A stretch of DNA of 33,710 bases from Marivita sp. Lineage in GTDB: Bacteria > Pseudomonadota > Alphaproteobacteria > Rhodobacterales > Rhodobacteraceae. Every line of letters begins with the position of its first letter. Position 1 is the stretch's first letter. Under the pieces are notes generated by a model, which worked only from the letters and a program-made list of their open reading frames with translations, made no database searches and was not told the origin of the DNA. Shown here piece after piece: positions 6,357 to 14,751 of this stretch. A program made the position numbers and the translations under genes. The stretch covers positions 1 through 33,710 of the forward strand of contig NZ_JAEPMO010000031.1 in assembly GCF_017643905.1 (NCBI RefSeq). Reading direction: 5' to 3'.

Positions 6357-8264
6357 ATGGAACCGACCGGCACCGACCGTTTGAAGATTGTCATTTTGCT
6401 GCTGGCAGCAACCGGTCTGGCTTTGGGTCTTATATTCTGGCTTGCTGACAGGCCGGATATCGCGGACCTTGTCTGGATTGCCGGGGTTGTTCCCGCGCTT
6501 GTGGCGTTGGTGATCGAGATCCTGCGCAGCCTGCGATCTGGCGAAATCGGTCTGGACATCGTGGCAGCGCTCTCGATGTCGGCGGCATTGGTCTTTGGCG
6601 AAACACTGGCCGCTGCGGTGGTTGCGGTGATGTATTCCGGCGGTACGTTCCTTGAGGCTTTTGCGGAAGGCCGCGCGCGTCGCGAAATGCACGACCTGTT
6701 GTCCCGCGTGCCGCGATCCGCGACGCGACACCGCGATGGTGGGTTGGAAGATGTCCCGCTGGACGAGATCGCCATGGGCGACCGGCTTTTGATCCGGCAG
6801 GGCGATGTGGTGCCCGTAGACGGGACAGTGGCGTCCGACACAGCCTTTGTGGACATGTCTGCGTTGACGGGTGAATCCCTGCCAGTCCGCTTGGCGCGTG
6901 GCGCAGAGGCGATGAGCGGCTCGACCAATGCGGGTGAAGCGTTTGACCTGACCGCGATGCGCGAAGCCAAGGACAGCACCTATGCGGGCATAGTCCGGCT
7001 GGTCGAGGAGGCGCAGGCCTCCAAAGCGCCGATGTCCCGGCTGGCGGACCGCTGGTCACTGGGGTTTCTCTTGGTGACAGTCTCGATCGCTTTTGCGGCG
7101 TGGTGGTTTACAGGCGACCCGATCCGGGCGGTGGCGGTGCTGGTCGTGGCAACGCCTTGTCCGCTGATCCTTGCTGTACCGGTGGCGCTTGTGGCGGGGC
7201 TGTCGCGGGCCGCGCATTTCGGCTTTCTGATCAAGGGTGCTGGTCCGCTCGAAACGATGGCACGGATCCGCACGCTGATCCTCGACAAAACCGGCACGCT
7301 GACGGATGGCCGACCGCAGATCGTGTCGATCAACAGCGCAAACGGCATGTCTCCGGAAGACATTCTGCGCTTTGCCGCATCCCTGGATCAGGCCTCGAAA
7401 CACCCCGTGGCGCAGGCGGTTGTGGTTGCGGCCAAGCTGCGCGGGCAAGCGTTGCCGATACCGACCGATGTGATGGAGATGCCGGGCGAAGGTGTCAAAG
7501 GGCGTGTCGAGGGCCGCGAGGTGATTGTCGGTGGCGATGATTTTGTAGCGTCATTGGTTGGTCGAGCGGGCAGGGGGCTGCCCGGCAAGGACGTGGGGTC
7601 TGTGTTGGTCGCTGTTGCAATCGATGGGCAGATGGCGGGCCATCTGGTCATGTCGGACCCGCTGCGCGAAGGCACCAGCGCCATGCTGGCGGGGCTGCGT
7701 CGCCAAGGGATCAGTCGGATTCTGTTGGCCACTGGTGACCGCGCTGAGGTGGCTGAACGTGTGACCGAGGGACTTGGCCTTGACGGTTTGCGGACTGGGC
7801 TGACACCCGATCAGAAAGTGTTGCTGGTTCTCACCGAGCGCAAGCATGGACCGTTGATGATGGTGGGCGACGGCGTGAACGACGCGCCTGCGCTGGCAGC
7901 GGCCGATGTCGGTGTCGCCATGGGGGCAAGGGGCGCTGCCGCGTCGGCCGAGGCCGCTGACGTGGTGCTACTGGTGGATCGGATCGACCGGTTGGGGCCG
8001 GGGATCGAGATCGCGCGCGCGTCCCGTCGGATCGCCATGGAAAGCGTGGTTGTGGGGATCGGACTTTCTGTTCTGGGCATGATTGCTGCGGCCTACGGAT
8101 ATCTCGGTCCGGTTCAGGGCGCGTTGTTGCAAGAGGTGATCGACGTGGCTGTCATCCTCAATGCCCTGCGGGCGCTGCGCATCGCACCGCAGGATGTTAT
8201 GTCGGGGAACCCGGTGCCGATACCAGCCTCGGGCCCGGACACAGCACAGGGGGCGACCCCATAG
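6357..8264 (+). CDS. Heavy-metal translocating P1B-type ATPase with CPL motif
   Basis: An inner-membrane cation pump (635 residues) with paired N-terminal helices and an actuator domain with TGES (171-174). The membrane metal motif is TPCPLILAVPVA (Cys268-Pro-Leu). It also has phosphorylation motif DKTGT (Asp310), the P1B-specific SKHP (His349) and hinge GDGVNDAP (about 504-511). It has no N-terminal heavy-metal-associated domain and no His-rich tail. The CPL form differs from CPC (Cu, Zn/Cd) and SPC (Co) pumps, so the metal is not predictable. AAAGGAA lies 11 bases before the ATG. No metal-responsive regulator or chaperone is next to it. The family is certain; the ion is unknown. Confidence 0.93.
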   Translation: MEPTGTDRLKIVILLLAATGLALGLIFWLADRPDIADLVWIAGVVPALVALVIEILRSLRSGEIGLDIVAALSMSAALVFGETLAAAVVAVMYSGGTFLEAFAEGRARREMHDLLSRVPRSATRHRDGGLEDVPLDEIAMGDRLLIRQGDVVPVDGTVASDTAFVDMSALTGESLPVRLARGAEAMSGSTNAGEAFDLTAMREAKDSTYAGIVRLVEEAQASKAPMSRLADRWSLGFLLVTVSIAFAAWWFTGDPIRAVAVLVVATPCPLILAVPVALVAGLSRAAHFGFLIKGAGPLETMARIRTLILDKTGTLTDGRPQIVSINSANGMSPEDILRFAASLDQASKHPVAQAVVVAAKLRGQALPIPTDVMEMPGEGVKGRVEGREVIVGGDDFVASLVGRAGRGLPGKDVGSVLVAVAIDGQMAGHLVMSDPLREGTSAMLAGLRRQGISRILLATGDRAEVAERVTEGLGLDGLRTGLTPDQKVLLVLTERKHGPLMMVGDGVNDAPALAAADVGVAMGARGAAASAEAADVVLLVDRIDRLGPGIEIARASRRIAMESVVVGIGLSVLGMIAAAYGYLGPVQGALLQEVIDVAVILNALRALRIAPQDVMSGNPVPIPASGPDTAQGATP

Positions 8265-8359
8265 GCCGATAGAAGCTGACCGTCGCACACTGCGAACCCT
8301 TGCATCGACGCGTTTCTTGTCCACCCAATGCAAGACCACTTTCAAAACAGGACTGCGCC

Positions 8360-9274
8360 ATGAACGACGCCACCCAAGCCAGCGCCCAAAGCTACGCTCC
8401 AGACTCCCGGAACGACGAAGTCGAAGTTTATGTGAACGGAGCGTTTTTCCCCCGTGACGCGGCCAGGGTGTCAGTCTTCGACAGTGGCTTCGTTCTGGGG
8501 GACGGAGTGTGGGAGGGGCTGCGGCTTGTGAAGGGGCGGCTTCTTGCGGTCGACGACCACATGGCGCGGCTTTATGAGGGCGCCAATTCCATCCAACTGG
8601 ATATCGGGATGGATCGGGACGCATTGGTTGGCGAAATCTGGAAGACCCTCCGTCATAACAAGATGGAAGACGGCGCGCATATTCGGTTGATGATTTCGCG
8701 CGGCGTGAAATCCACCCCTAACCAGGACCCGCGATTTATCGTTGGCGGCGCAACCATCGTCATCGTTGCGGAATACAAGCAACCCAATGCGGCGCTCAAG
8801 GCGCGTGGATTGAAATTGCTAACCTCGACCATCCGCTGTTCGACGCCGGATGTGTTCGATCTGCGGCTCAATTCCCATTCGCGGCTGAATTTCATTCAAG
8901 CGCTGATCCAGGCGATCAATATGGGCGCGGACGAGGCTTTGATGCTGGATGACCGCGGCTTTGTGGCAAGCTGCAATTCGACGAATTTCTTCATTGTCCG
9001 GGGCGAGGAGTTGTGGACGTCCACCGGAAGCACCTGTTTCAACGGGATCACGCGGTCCAAAGTCATCACGCTGTGGCGCGATGCAGGCAAACCGATTTTC
9101 GAAAAGGATTACACGCTTGCTGAAACTTATGCGGCGGATGAAGCCTTTGTGACTGGAACGCTGGGTGGGATCACTCCGGTGACCACGATCGATGGGCGCA
9201 AAGTGGGCAGCGGCACACCGGGGCCTGTCACCGCAGGTATTTCGGAACTCTACAAGGCATTTATCGGGGAGTGA
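8360..9274 (+). CDS. Class IV aminotransferase-fold protein lacking the PLP lysine
   Basis: A 304-residue protein with the fold-type IV (branched-chain / D-amino-acid aminotransferase) layout: VFDSGFVLGDGVWEGLRLVK at about 40-59, the HMARL phosphate-site Arg, then GADEALMLD and NGITRSKVI. The lysine that forms the Schiff base is expected in the segment LRLNSHSRLNFIQALI; its position is Asn171 and no Lys occurs nearby. The Glu that contacts the pyridine nitrogen is Ser204 (GFVASCNSTNFF instead of an SEG/TEG-type motif). The fold is therefore clear, but ordinary transaminase chemistry is doubtful. The start at 8360 has AGGA upstream; the frame is open to 8300. It is transcribed alone and followed by a terminator at 9291. 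Confidence 0.88.
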   Translation: MNDATQASAQSYAPDSRNDEVEVYVNGAFFPRDAARVSVFDSGFVLGDGVWEGLRLVKGRLLAVDDHMARLYEGANSIQLDIGMDRDALVGEIWKTLRHNKMEDGAHIRLMISRGVKSTPNQDPRFIVGGATIVIVAEYKQPNAALKARGLKLLTSTIRCSTPDVFDLRLNSHSRLNFIQALIQAINMGADEALMLDDRGFVASCNSTNFFIVRGEELWTSTGSTCFNGITRSKVITLWRDAGKPIFEKDYTLAETYAADEAFVTGTLGGITPVTTIDGRKVGSGTPGPVTAGISELYKAFIGE

Positions 9275-9290
9275 TTGTTTCTGCGCGGCA

Positions 9291-9322
9291 GTTGCCAAGC
9301 TTTTTCATGGCAACAACTTTTT
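9291..9322 (+). terminator. Intrinsic terminator after the class IV aminotransferase-like gene
   Basis: GTTGCCA (9291-9297) pairs with TGGCAAC (9308-9314) around a 10-nt loop and is followed by a T5 run at about 9318. It begins 17 bases after the stop codon at 9272-9274. Confidence 0.6.
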
Positions 9323-9504
9323 CAATCTTTTGGTGCTGAGGCGAGGGGTAGGATCGTCTAAACCCCGCTCGCATGTTGAAAAGCTATATGATTAGATGTT
9401 TAACTTGTGTCGCACGGCTTGCTGTGTGAAAAATGGCGCGGTTTGGCGATCACTGACGAGATGATCCACACGGCCCCAAGTTTTTGACCGGACAGGTAAA
9501 TTCT

Positions 9505-10026
9505 ATGCAGACTCTTACGACGGCACCCACTTTGATGACCGAGCGGTTGATATTGCGCGGACCTTAAAGGAATGACCTGCCGGCGTTCACCCGTTTCATG
9601 ACAAGTGCTCCATCGCTGCAGGCGCAGGGGGAAACGGTGACCTCTCAACAGGCGTGGTTCGGTTTTCTGACGGGCATCGGTAATTGGCAATAGCACGGCA
9701 TCGGTTTCTTTACTCTGGTTGAGCGGAGCACGGGACAGCCGATTGGCCGCGCCGGTTTGATCCAGCATTCCGATTGGCCCGATATCGAACTGGCTTGGCA
9801 TTTGTTCGAAGGGTCAGAGGGGAAAGGATTTGCCACTGAAGCCGCGCGGGAAGTCAAGACCTGGGCCATTGAGGCACTCGGGCTGGGCCGGCTTTACAGC
9901 TATATCATCGTTGCAAATACCCGGTCGCAGGCGGTGGCAAAACGGTTTGGCGCTGTCAGCGATGGAACCCGCGCACCCCATGAGCCAGAGGCGGAGGTGT
10001 GGGTTCATCCGCTGAACAGCGATTGA
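9505..10026 (+). pseudogene. GNAT (RimJ/RimL-type) acetyltransferase with two in-frame stops
   Basis: One unbroken frame from ATG 9505 to TGA 10026 (about 173 codons) carries a full GNAT domain. It opens with MTERLILRGP, then DIELAWHLFEGSEGKGFATE (the acetyl-CoA loop) and ANTRSQAVAKRFGAV in the C-terminal half. The frame is broken by TAA at 9565-9567 and TAG at 9691-9693, both inside conserved N-terminal sequence. There is no frameshift or length loss, so the inactivation appears recent. Relatives acetylate the N-termini or side chains of proteins or small amines. An ATG at 9757 could still yield an 89-residue C-terminal piece, which would lack the N-terminal half of the fold. Confidence 0.82.
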
Positions 10027-10078
10027 CCCAACACCTTACGACTTCGGACCGAAGGACACGACCGGGAGCGGATTCTCG

Positions 10079-10667
10079 TCAGAGGATGACGTCGACTGTC
10101 GCCTGCTCGCCGTCGGCGCTTGGGGTAAAGATCATGGATACGGCTTTGGCCTCGGCGTCCGCCAGTCGATTGAAAATGCGGTCCCGACCATTGGCCGGAT
10201 GTCCATCTATGTAGAATTGCGTCGTCAAACGTTCACGACTGTCGTCAAAGACTTTGACGTGAATGTGGGGCGTGCGGCCCGGATAGGTCACGGGCTTGAT
10301 GGTGCGAAAGCTGTAGCTGCCATCGGGGCCTGTGATGTCGTGACCAAAGCCCTGAAAGCCAGCATCGAACGCGATGCTCTGGCGATCGCTGCTGTGCAGG
10401 TATTTGCCGTTCATGTCACATTGCCAGATCTCAATGCGGTAACCGGCCAGAGGGGTGCCACCCTTGTCAGTGAGGCGCCCCTTGAGCATGAAGACTTCGC
10501 CGCCCGCCTCGCGGACTGCGCCGATGATCTTGACCAGATCGTTGTCAACATCTGCGCTGCGCATGGAGGGAGTAGGATAGAATGGGCCCTCGGTCGCCGG
10601 TGGTGTCGCGGTTGCAGCTAGAAGTGGTTGCGCGGAGATGCCGGCGTGTCTGATTTTTCGAGGTCAT
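10079..10667 (-). pseudogene. Intradiol ring-cleavage dioxygenase with frameshifted Tat leader
   Basis: Intradiol dioxygenases open catechol-type rings between the two hydroxyls using Fe(III). The frame from 10564 down to 10079 (161 residues) carries the beta-sandwich core: GYRIEIWQCDMNGKYLH, YSFRTIKPVTYPGRTPHIHV with the Tyr/His/His iron ligands, and a complete end. The conserved segment EGPFYPTPSMRSADVDNDL crosses the first ATG, so translation from 10564 would miss essential sequence. Upstream, the start of a Tat leader (MTSKNQTRR, ATG at 10667) is in a different frame, while ISAQPLLAATATPPATEGPF is in the core frame. A frameshift near 10640 therefore separates leader from enzyme. The original was an exported protein of about 195 residues, and it is now probably inactive. 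Confidence 0.75.
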
Positions 10668-11010
10668 ATTTGTATGGCTCCGTTTCCAAGTCTCTAAACT
10701 TAAACGCAGCGACCTGGTTGTTCCGTCGCCAAAAGGTTTTTTTATTTGCCGCTTTTCAGCGCAAATTTCCTCTGGTCTCGATAAACGCTCTCAAAAAACT
10801 ATAAAAGTAGGTTTTTAGTGATGCCAGGTGAACAGCACGTCATCACATGAAATCCGGATGGTCTTGGAGTGTGGCTTTAAAAAGCGACTATAACTGTTTG
10901 GAATCTTTTGGACTTGCCGTTTGTTTTACGGGTTTCGAAGCGAAATGCTTTACTTGGTCGCGCTGGATCACCGGCGTCGCTTCGTGCCTCGCGGAGGGCC
11001 GAAAGCAGCG
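10668..11010. other. Gene-free stretch between dioxygenase relic and GntR gene
   Basis: This 343-bp stretch is AT-richer than its surroundings in its first half (about 10730-10830, including a T7 run and A-rich patches). That part would hold the promoter of the leftward dioxygenase. No gene, RNA or transposon end is recognisable. Short open frames on the plus strand have no family signature. Confidence 0.35.
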
Positions 11011-11763
11011 TCACGTCAGCTTGATCTCAACACGAACCATGTCGCCACGGTAGATGCCGTTCGCGACAAGCGCGATTGTCCCGTCCTCTGCCACCGCAAC
11101 GCGTTGAACATAGGCAATTGGGTCTCCCAGTGGCACGCCAAGAAGTCCGCTGACTTCCGGGTCGGCCGAACCGATGGTCAGAACCTGGCGGGCATCCACG
11201 ATCTTCAGGCCTGGGATATCCGCGATCAACCGCATCGACGTCTTTGACGTAAAATCCGTCGCGTCGATCTTGTGAGCCAACCGTTCGTCGATAAAGACAT
11301 CTGCCAGCAGGAAACACTCGCCTTCATGGCTGTGTCGTCTGCGCAGGTGCAGGTAGGAGGGGGCGAGCGTGCTGTATCCGCTCGGATAATCCGTTGGTTT
11401 TGCGCCAGTTTCTTTGCTGAGAAGCTCAATATGAGCGTTGTCGCGCGACATCAAAAGGCCGTTCCAGTCTGTCTGGACCTCACACCACAAATCGCGGCGG
11501 TTGCTTTTGCGGACAAAGGTCCCCTTGGCGCGGAATCGCTCGATCAGGCCTTCCTGCTCCAGCAAGCCAAGTGCCTGTCGGATCGTCATGTTTGCGACGC
11601 CACATTCCTTGGCCAGTTCCTCGACCGTTGGAATGCGGGAGTCGATGGGCCATTCGTTGGTCTCGATCCGACGCCGAAAAAGCGCAGCCAGTTGCAGGTA
11701 ACGGGCGACGGCGCTTTTACGCAGCGCCGTAGCTGTCTGTGAGGGTTTGCCTGTATCAGCCAT
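11011..11763 (-). CDS. GntR family regulator, HutC/UTRA subfamily
   Basis: A 250-residue repressor-type protein. The winged-helix DNA-binding domain covers about residues 18-87 (ELAKECGVANMTIRQALGLL, EQEGLIERFRAKGTFVRK). It is followed by a UTRA ligand domain (about 105-245) ending in QRVAVAEDGTIALVANGIYR. UTRA regulators sense small metabolites such as histidine-pathway intermediates, amino sugars or fatty acids. The gene is intact although it sits among disrupted genes. A TGGTACCA palindrome 40 bp upstream of its start may be an autoregulatory site. Its former target may be the decayed catabolic genes on either side; that is inferred only from position. Confidence 0.92.
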   Translation of the reverse strand: MADTGKPSQTATALRKSAVARYLQLAALFRRRIETNEWPIDSRIPTVEELAKECGVANMTIRQALGLLEQEGLIERFRAKGTFVRKSNRRDLWCEVQTDWNGLLMSRDNAHIELLSKETGAKPTDYPSGYSTLAPSYLHLRRRHSHEGECFLLADVFIDERLAHKIDATDFTSKTSMRLIADIPGLKIVDARQVLTIGSADPEVSGLLGVPLGDPIAYVQRVAVAEDGTIALVANGIYRGDMVRVEIKLT

Positions 11764-11802
11764 GTCTGTCTCCGAACAGTTCCGGGCCGGTTTTGGGGCC
11801 TC

Positions 11803-11812
11803 TTGGTACCAT
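11803..11812. promoter_or_regulatory. TGGTACCA palindrome upstream of the GntR gene
   Basis: An 8-bp perfect palindrome, TGGTACCA (11804-11811), lies 40 bp upstream of the leftward GntR start. HutC-subfamily regulators often bind short GGT-ACC dyads, so this is a plausible operator. A single copy of this length is weak evidence. Confidence 0.3.
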
Positions 11813-12181
11813 AAAGGTTCACTTGTGCTAGCTCATTATGTTTTCTCTGGTCGCAGCAAGAGCGCTGGCCTCTGAGCCGGTCAGCGTGTCGTTGGACCCA
11901 AGACACACACACCTGTTCAAAGAAAACTGCGGCTGTTGGCTGATCCGTCGGACGTGGAGGGAGGTCTCGTGAAACGAACGCGACGCGCGCAACGGCTCGG
12001 AAAGAACGCATCTGCAAGCGGTCCGGTGGCAGCCTGTAAGGTGCGCTACGTCGATTACTCGGCCGCAGCGCGTCTGGGCAGCGACGGCAGTTCTGTCACA
12101 GAGGGCGGGTCGCTTTTCAATTCAGGAGCGATATGGTCGGGCAAGTTCGTCGGCGTAGTCATAGTCCATCAACACAGTTGC
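11813..12181. other. Gene-free stretch between GntR gene and hydrolase relic
   Basis: No supported gene is present in these 369 bp. A plus-strand frame around 11966-12260 has basic, Ala-rich composition without family signs and runs antisense into the hydrolase relic. The stretch may hold eroded DNA from genes lost here. Confidence 0.3.
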
Positions 12182-12762
12182 TCAGGCGCGGAACCCGTCG
12201 AGTGGCGTCGCCGCAATCATTTTTGCAAGTTCTTGGCGACGCTCCGCACCGGTACCACTTGTTAGCCAGCGGTCCACTGTCGCAGCCGCGAATGCCTCCA
12301 TCCCGGACGCTTCCGCCATCGCGATGCGGTCAATCCAGCCAGCAGCACCACCGGGTGCCGTCCGGGCCTGACCGTCGCACAAGACCAGCGCGGCGAACCG
12401 ATCCTCAGCCATCTTGTGGGCAGCTAGGCCGGTGGGCACACCCATTGACACGCCAACATAGGACGCACGCGCGACGCCAGCCGCATCCATAACCGCCAGA
12501 AGGTCGGAGCCGAGATCGTCAAAGGCGATCGGTTGCATGGGCACAGTTGATTTGCCGTGCCCGGCCTGATCTTAGCGCAAAATTCCATAGCGGTCTGCTA
12601 GTGCAGCGGCCTGCGCATCCCAAAGCGTGATGTCCGTGACGAGCGAGTTTCCGAAGATGATCCACGGCGCAGTGTCCGACTGCGGGGCAATTGCCTCGGC
12701 ATATAGGTGATATCGGCGCGGTCGATTTTGAGGATTTGAGCTTTTGAAACTTCCGATGTCAT
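12182..12762 (-). pseudogene. Alpha/beta hydrolase (enol-lactonase-like) with frameshift and stop
   Basis: Read leftward from ATG 12762, the first frame gives MTSEVSKAQILKIDRADITY. It then shifts near 12700 into the frame reading AEAIAPQSDTAPWIIFGNSL and LWDAQAAALADRYGILR. There TAA at 12574-12572 stands where family members have Tyr, before DQAGHGKS. The rest (GVARASYVGVSMGVPTGLAA with the SMG nucleophile elbow) runs to 12182. The overall pattern is that of 3-oxoadipate enol-lactonase (PcaD)-like hydrolases, but the protein ends about 60 residues early, without the Asp/His part of the triad. At least two lesions plus a short 3' end make it a pseudogene. Confidence 0.8.
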
Positions 12763-13434
12763 CCCTGTGCCCGTCCCCTGGATTGACGTGTCGCGCCCTG
12801 CGTCGTGGTTGGGTTTGGCCCGGGCTTTCGCGGTCCAGGCAATCTATGAGCGAACTGAAAGCTATTGATATGGTTTTTTGTGGGTGCGCACTCGCGAATT
12901 CGCAAAATAGCAAGTTGGAATACATGGATAAGACATGCACCGGCGGTCCAAGATCGTTCCGGACCATGGTTAGAGGTGACGGAATTGAACACCGTTTTCA
13001 GACTTGAACTCGGTGAGTTTGAAGATCGACCCAAGTCCGAAAAGCATAGATGCGGTCCTGTCTCGGGCAAAAACGCGACCCTTGCTTTCATGGATGATAT
13101 TGGTGAAAGACCCCCCAAAAAAGAGTCATCATTTTTCTCGTTGCTTCTCATTGGTTGCAGCGCTCTGAAGGCGTGATGTGCCCTCAGACGATGTTGGTAT
13201 CGACCTGAAAGCTATGTTTATGACTGAATTGGCGGCGAGGAACGGAAGGCCATGCAAATTGCCAGGCGCTGGGTCAAAAATGCATGCATGGTTGCCGAGG
13301 CTGCAACAGCATTTTTTGCGCTGCCTAAGGCGTTTTTACCGCACTTACGGCGGTTTTGGTCGACGGGTTGACTTTCATCATGTGCATTGTGATGGCCCTA
13401 ACCAGCCCGATCTTCTGCTGATGAAAGTACGAAG
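12763..13434. other. Gene-free stretch between hydrolase relic and fadB-like relic
   Basis: These 672 bp hold several open frames of 60-130 codons on both strands, none with a recognisable domain. A short plus-strand frame (ATG 13252, 39 codons) has a GGAAGG site, but its product matches nothing I know. The composition is less GC-rich than neighbouring genes. I read it as degraded DNA plus, at the right end, whatever promoter served the fadB-like gene. Confidence 0.35.
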
Positions 13435-14751
13435 ATGATCTGCGACGAAAGCGTTGTTCGCACAGAGATACTGAATGGTTTTGGCATAGTGACGATAGAC
13501 AACCCACCGGTTAACGCCGGCTCAACTGCGGTGCGGCAGGGTTTGCTGGCATGTCTGGCCGAAGCGTCGAAAATGGACCTCCAGGGTGTCATCATCATTG
13601 GGGCAGGTCGCAGTTTCATGGCCGGATCGGACATCAAGGAATTTGGCGCTCCGCTGGTGCCCCCGGAACTGCCGCAAGTGATCTAGGCGATTGAGGATTG
13701 CCCACATCCGGTATGCGCTGCGATCCATGGTGCGGCTCTTGGTGGTGGGTTCGAACTGGCCTTGGGTTGCGATCTGGTGCTTGAAGCCGTTTTTAAAGAC
13801 ATGGCCGTGAAGAAAGAGCTCTTCGGCGCGTTGGATGCCATCCTGAAACCCGGCGCGATCCTCGCGACAAATACGTCTTACCTCGACATCGACGAGATGG
13901 CTGCCGTCACATCGCGCGCTGAGAATGTGCTCGGCCTGCATTTCTTCAGCCCTGCCGATATCATGAAGTTTCTTGAAGTTGTGCGCACCAACGACACGTC
14001 CGCTGACACATTGGCGACGGCACTGAATTTGGCAAAGAAGCTAGGAAAGCAGCCCGTGGTGGCGCGGGTGGCCGAGGGCTTCATCGGCAACCGCATCTAC
14101 GCCGCGTATCGGCGGCATGCCGAATTCCTGATCGAAGAGGGCGCAACCCCCCAAGACGTTGATACTGCTGCGACGGAGTTTGGTTTTGCCATGGGCCCGT
14201 TTGCAGTGGGGGATATGTCTGGTCTCGACATTGCCTGGAACATGCGCAAATGGCAGGCGGCAACCCGCGATCCCGCCACGCGCTATGTCGAGATATCGGA
14301 CAGGCTCTGCGAAGCGGGCCGGTTCGACCGCAAGACGAACGGCGGCTGTTACGATTACGATACCGGCGAAGCGCATCCGTCAGACGCAGCGATCATTGAC
14401 GAGGCCCGCGCCTCCAAGGGTATCACGCACCATGTGTTCTCAGTTGAAGACATTCAGGACCGACTGCTGGGTGCGATCCTCAATGAAGCCGCTTTGGTTC
14501 TTGAGAAGGGCGTGGCGCAGCGCTCTGGCGATATCGACGTGACACTTGTTCACGGTTATGGCTTTCCTCGTTGGACCGGGGGGCCGATTTGGTGGGCTTC
14601 CGGCCAACCAATGAAGCGGATCAAAGCTATGGTGGCTGCCGTATCCACCTCTGCAGGTCCAAAAGCCCCGAGCGGCTCGGTCGAGGATATGCTGGCGCTG
14701 TTGCGGGCCGAGCGGAAAGAAATTGATAGAAGGAAGTCCGGCGATGCGTGA
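13435..14751 (+). pseudogene. Fused enoyl-CoA hydratase / 3-hydroxyacyl-CoA dehydrogenase with stop and internal deletion
   Basis: The frame begins as the crotonase domain of a FadB/FadJ-type protein (IVTIDNPPVNAG, GRSFMAGSDIKEFG) and meets TAG at 13684-13686. It then resumes in the same frame with CPHPVCAAIHGAALGGGFEL. Right after ALGCD (about 13768-13773) the text jumps to LVLEAVFKDMAVKKELFGAL, which belongs to the dehydrogenase NAD domain. Lost are the second half of the crotonase domain, the linker and the GxGxxG nucleotide motif, roughly 250 residues. From there to 14751 the protein is normal (GLHFFSPADIMKFLEVV; GYGFPRWTGGP). The 3' end overlaps the thiolase gene by 8 bp, showing the original operon. 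Neither activity should survive. Confidence 0.88.

Noticed and set aside
10735-10775. T7 run next to an imperfect ATTTG...CAAAT stem, considered as a terminator
   Set aside because: The T-run precedes the stem on the plus strand and becomes an A-run after it on the minus strand, so it is in the wrong order for either direction.
11936-12265. Plus-strand frame with VRYVDYS text, briefly reminiscent of ribosomal protein S18
   Set aside because: The similarity covers only a few residues, and the frame runs antisense into the hydrolase relic.
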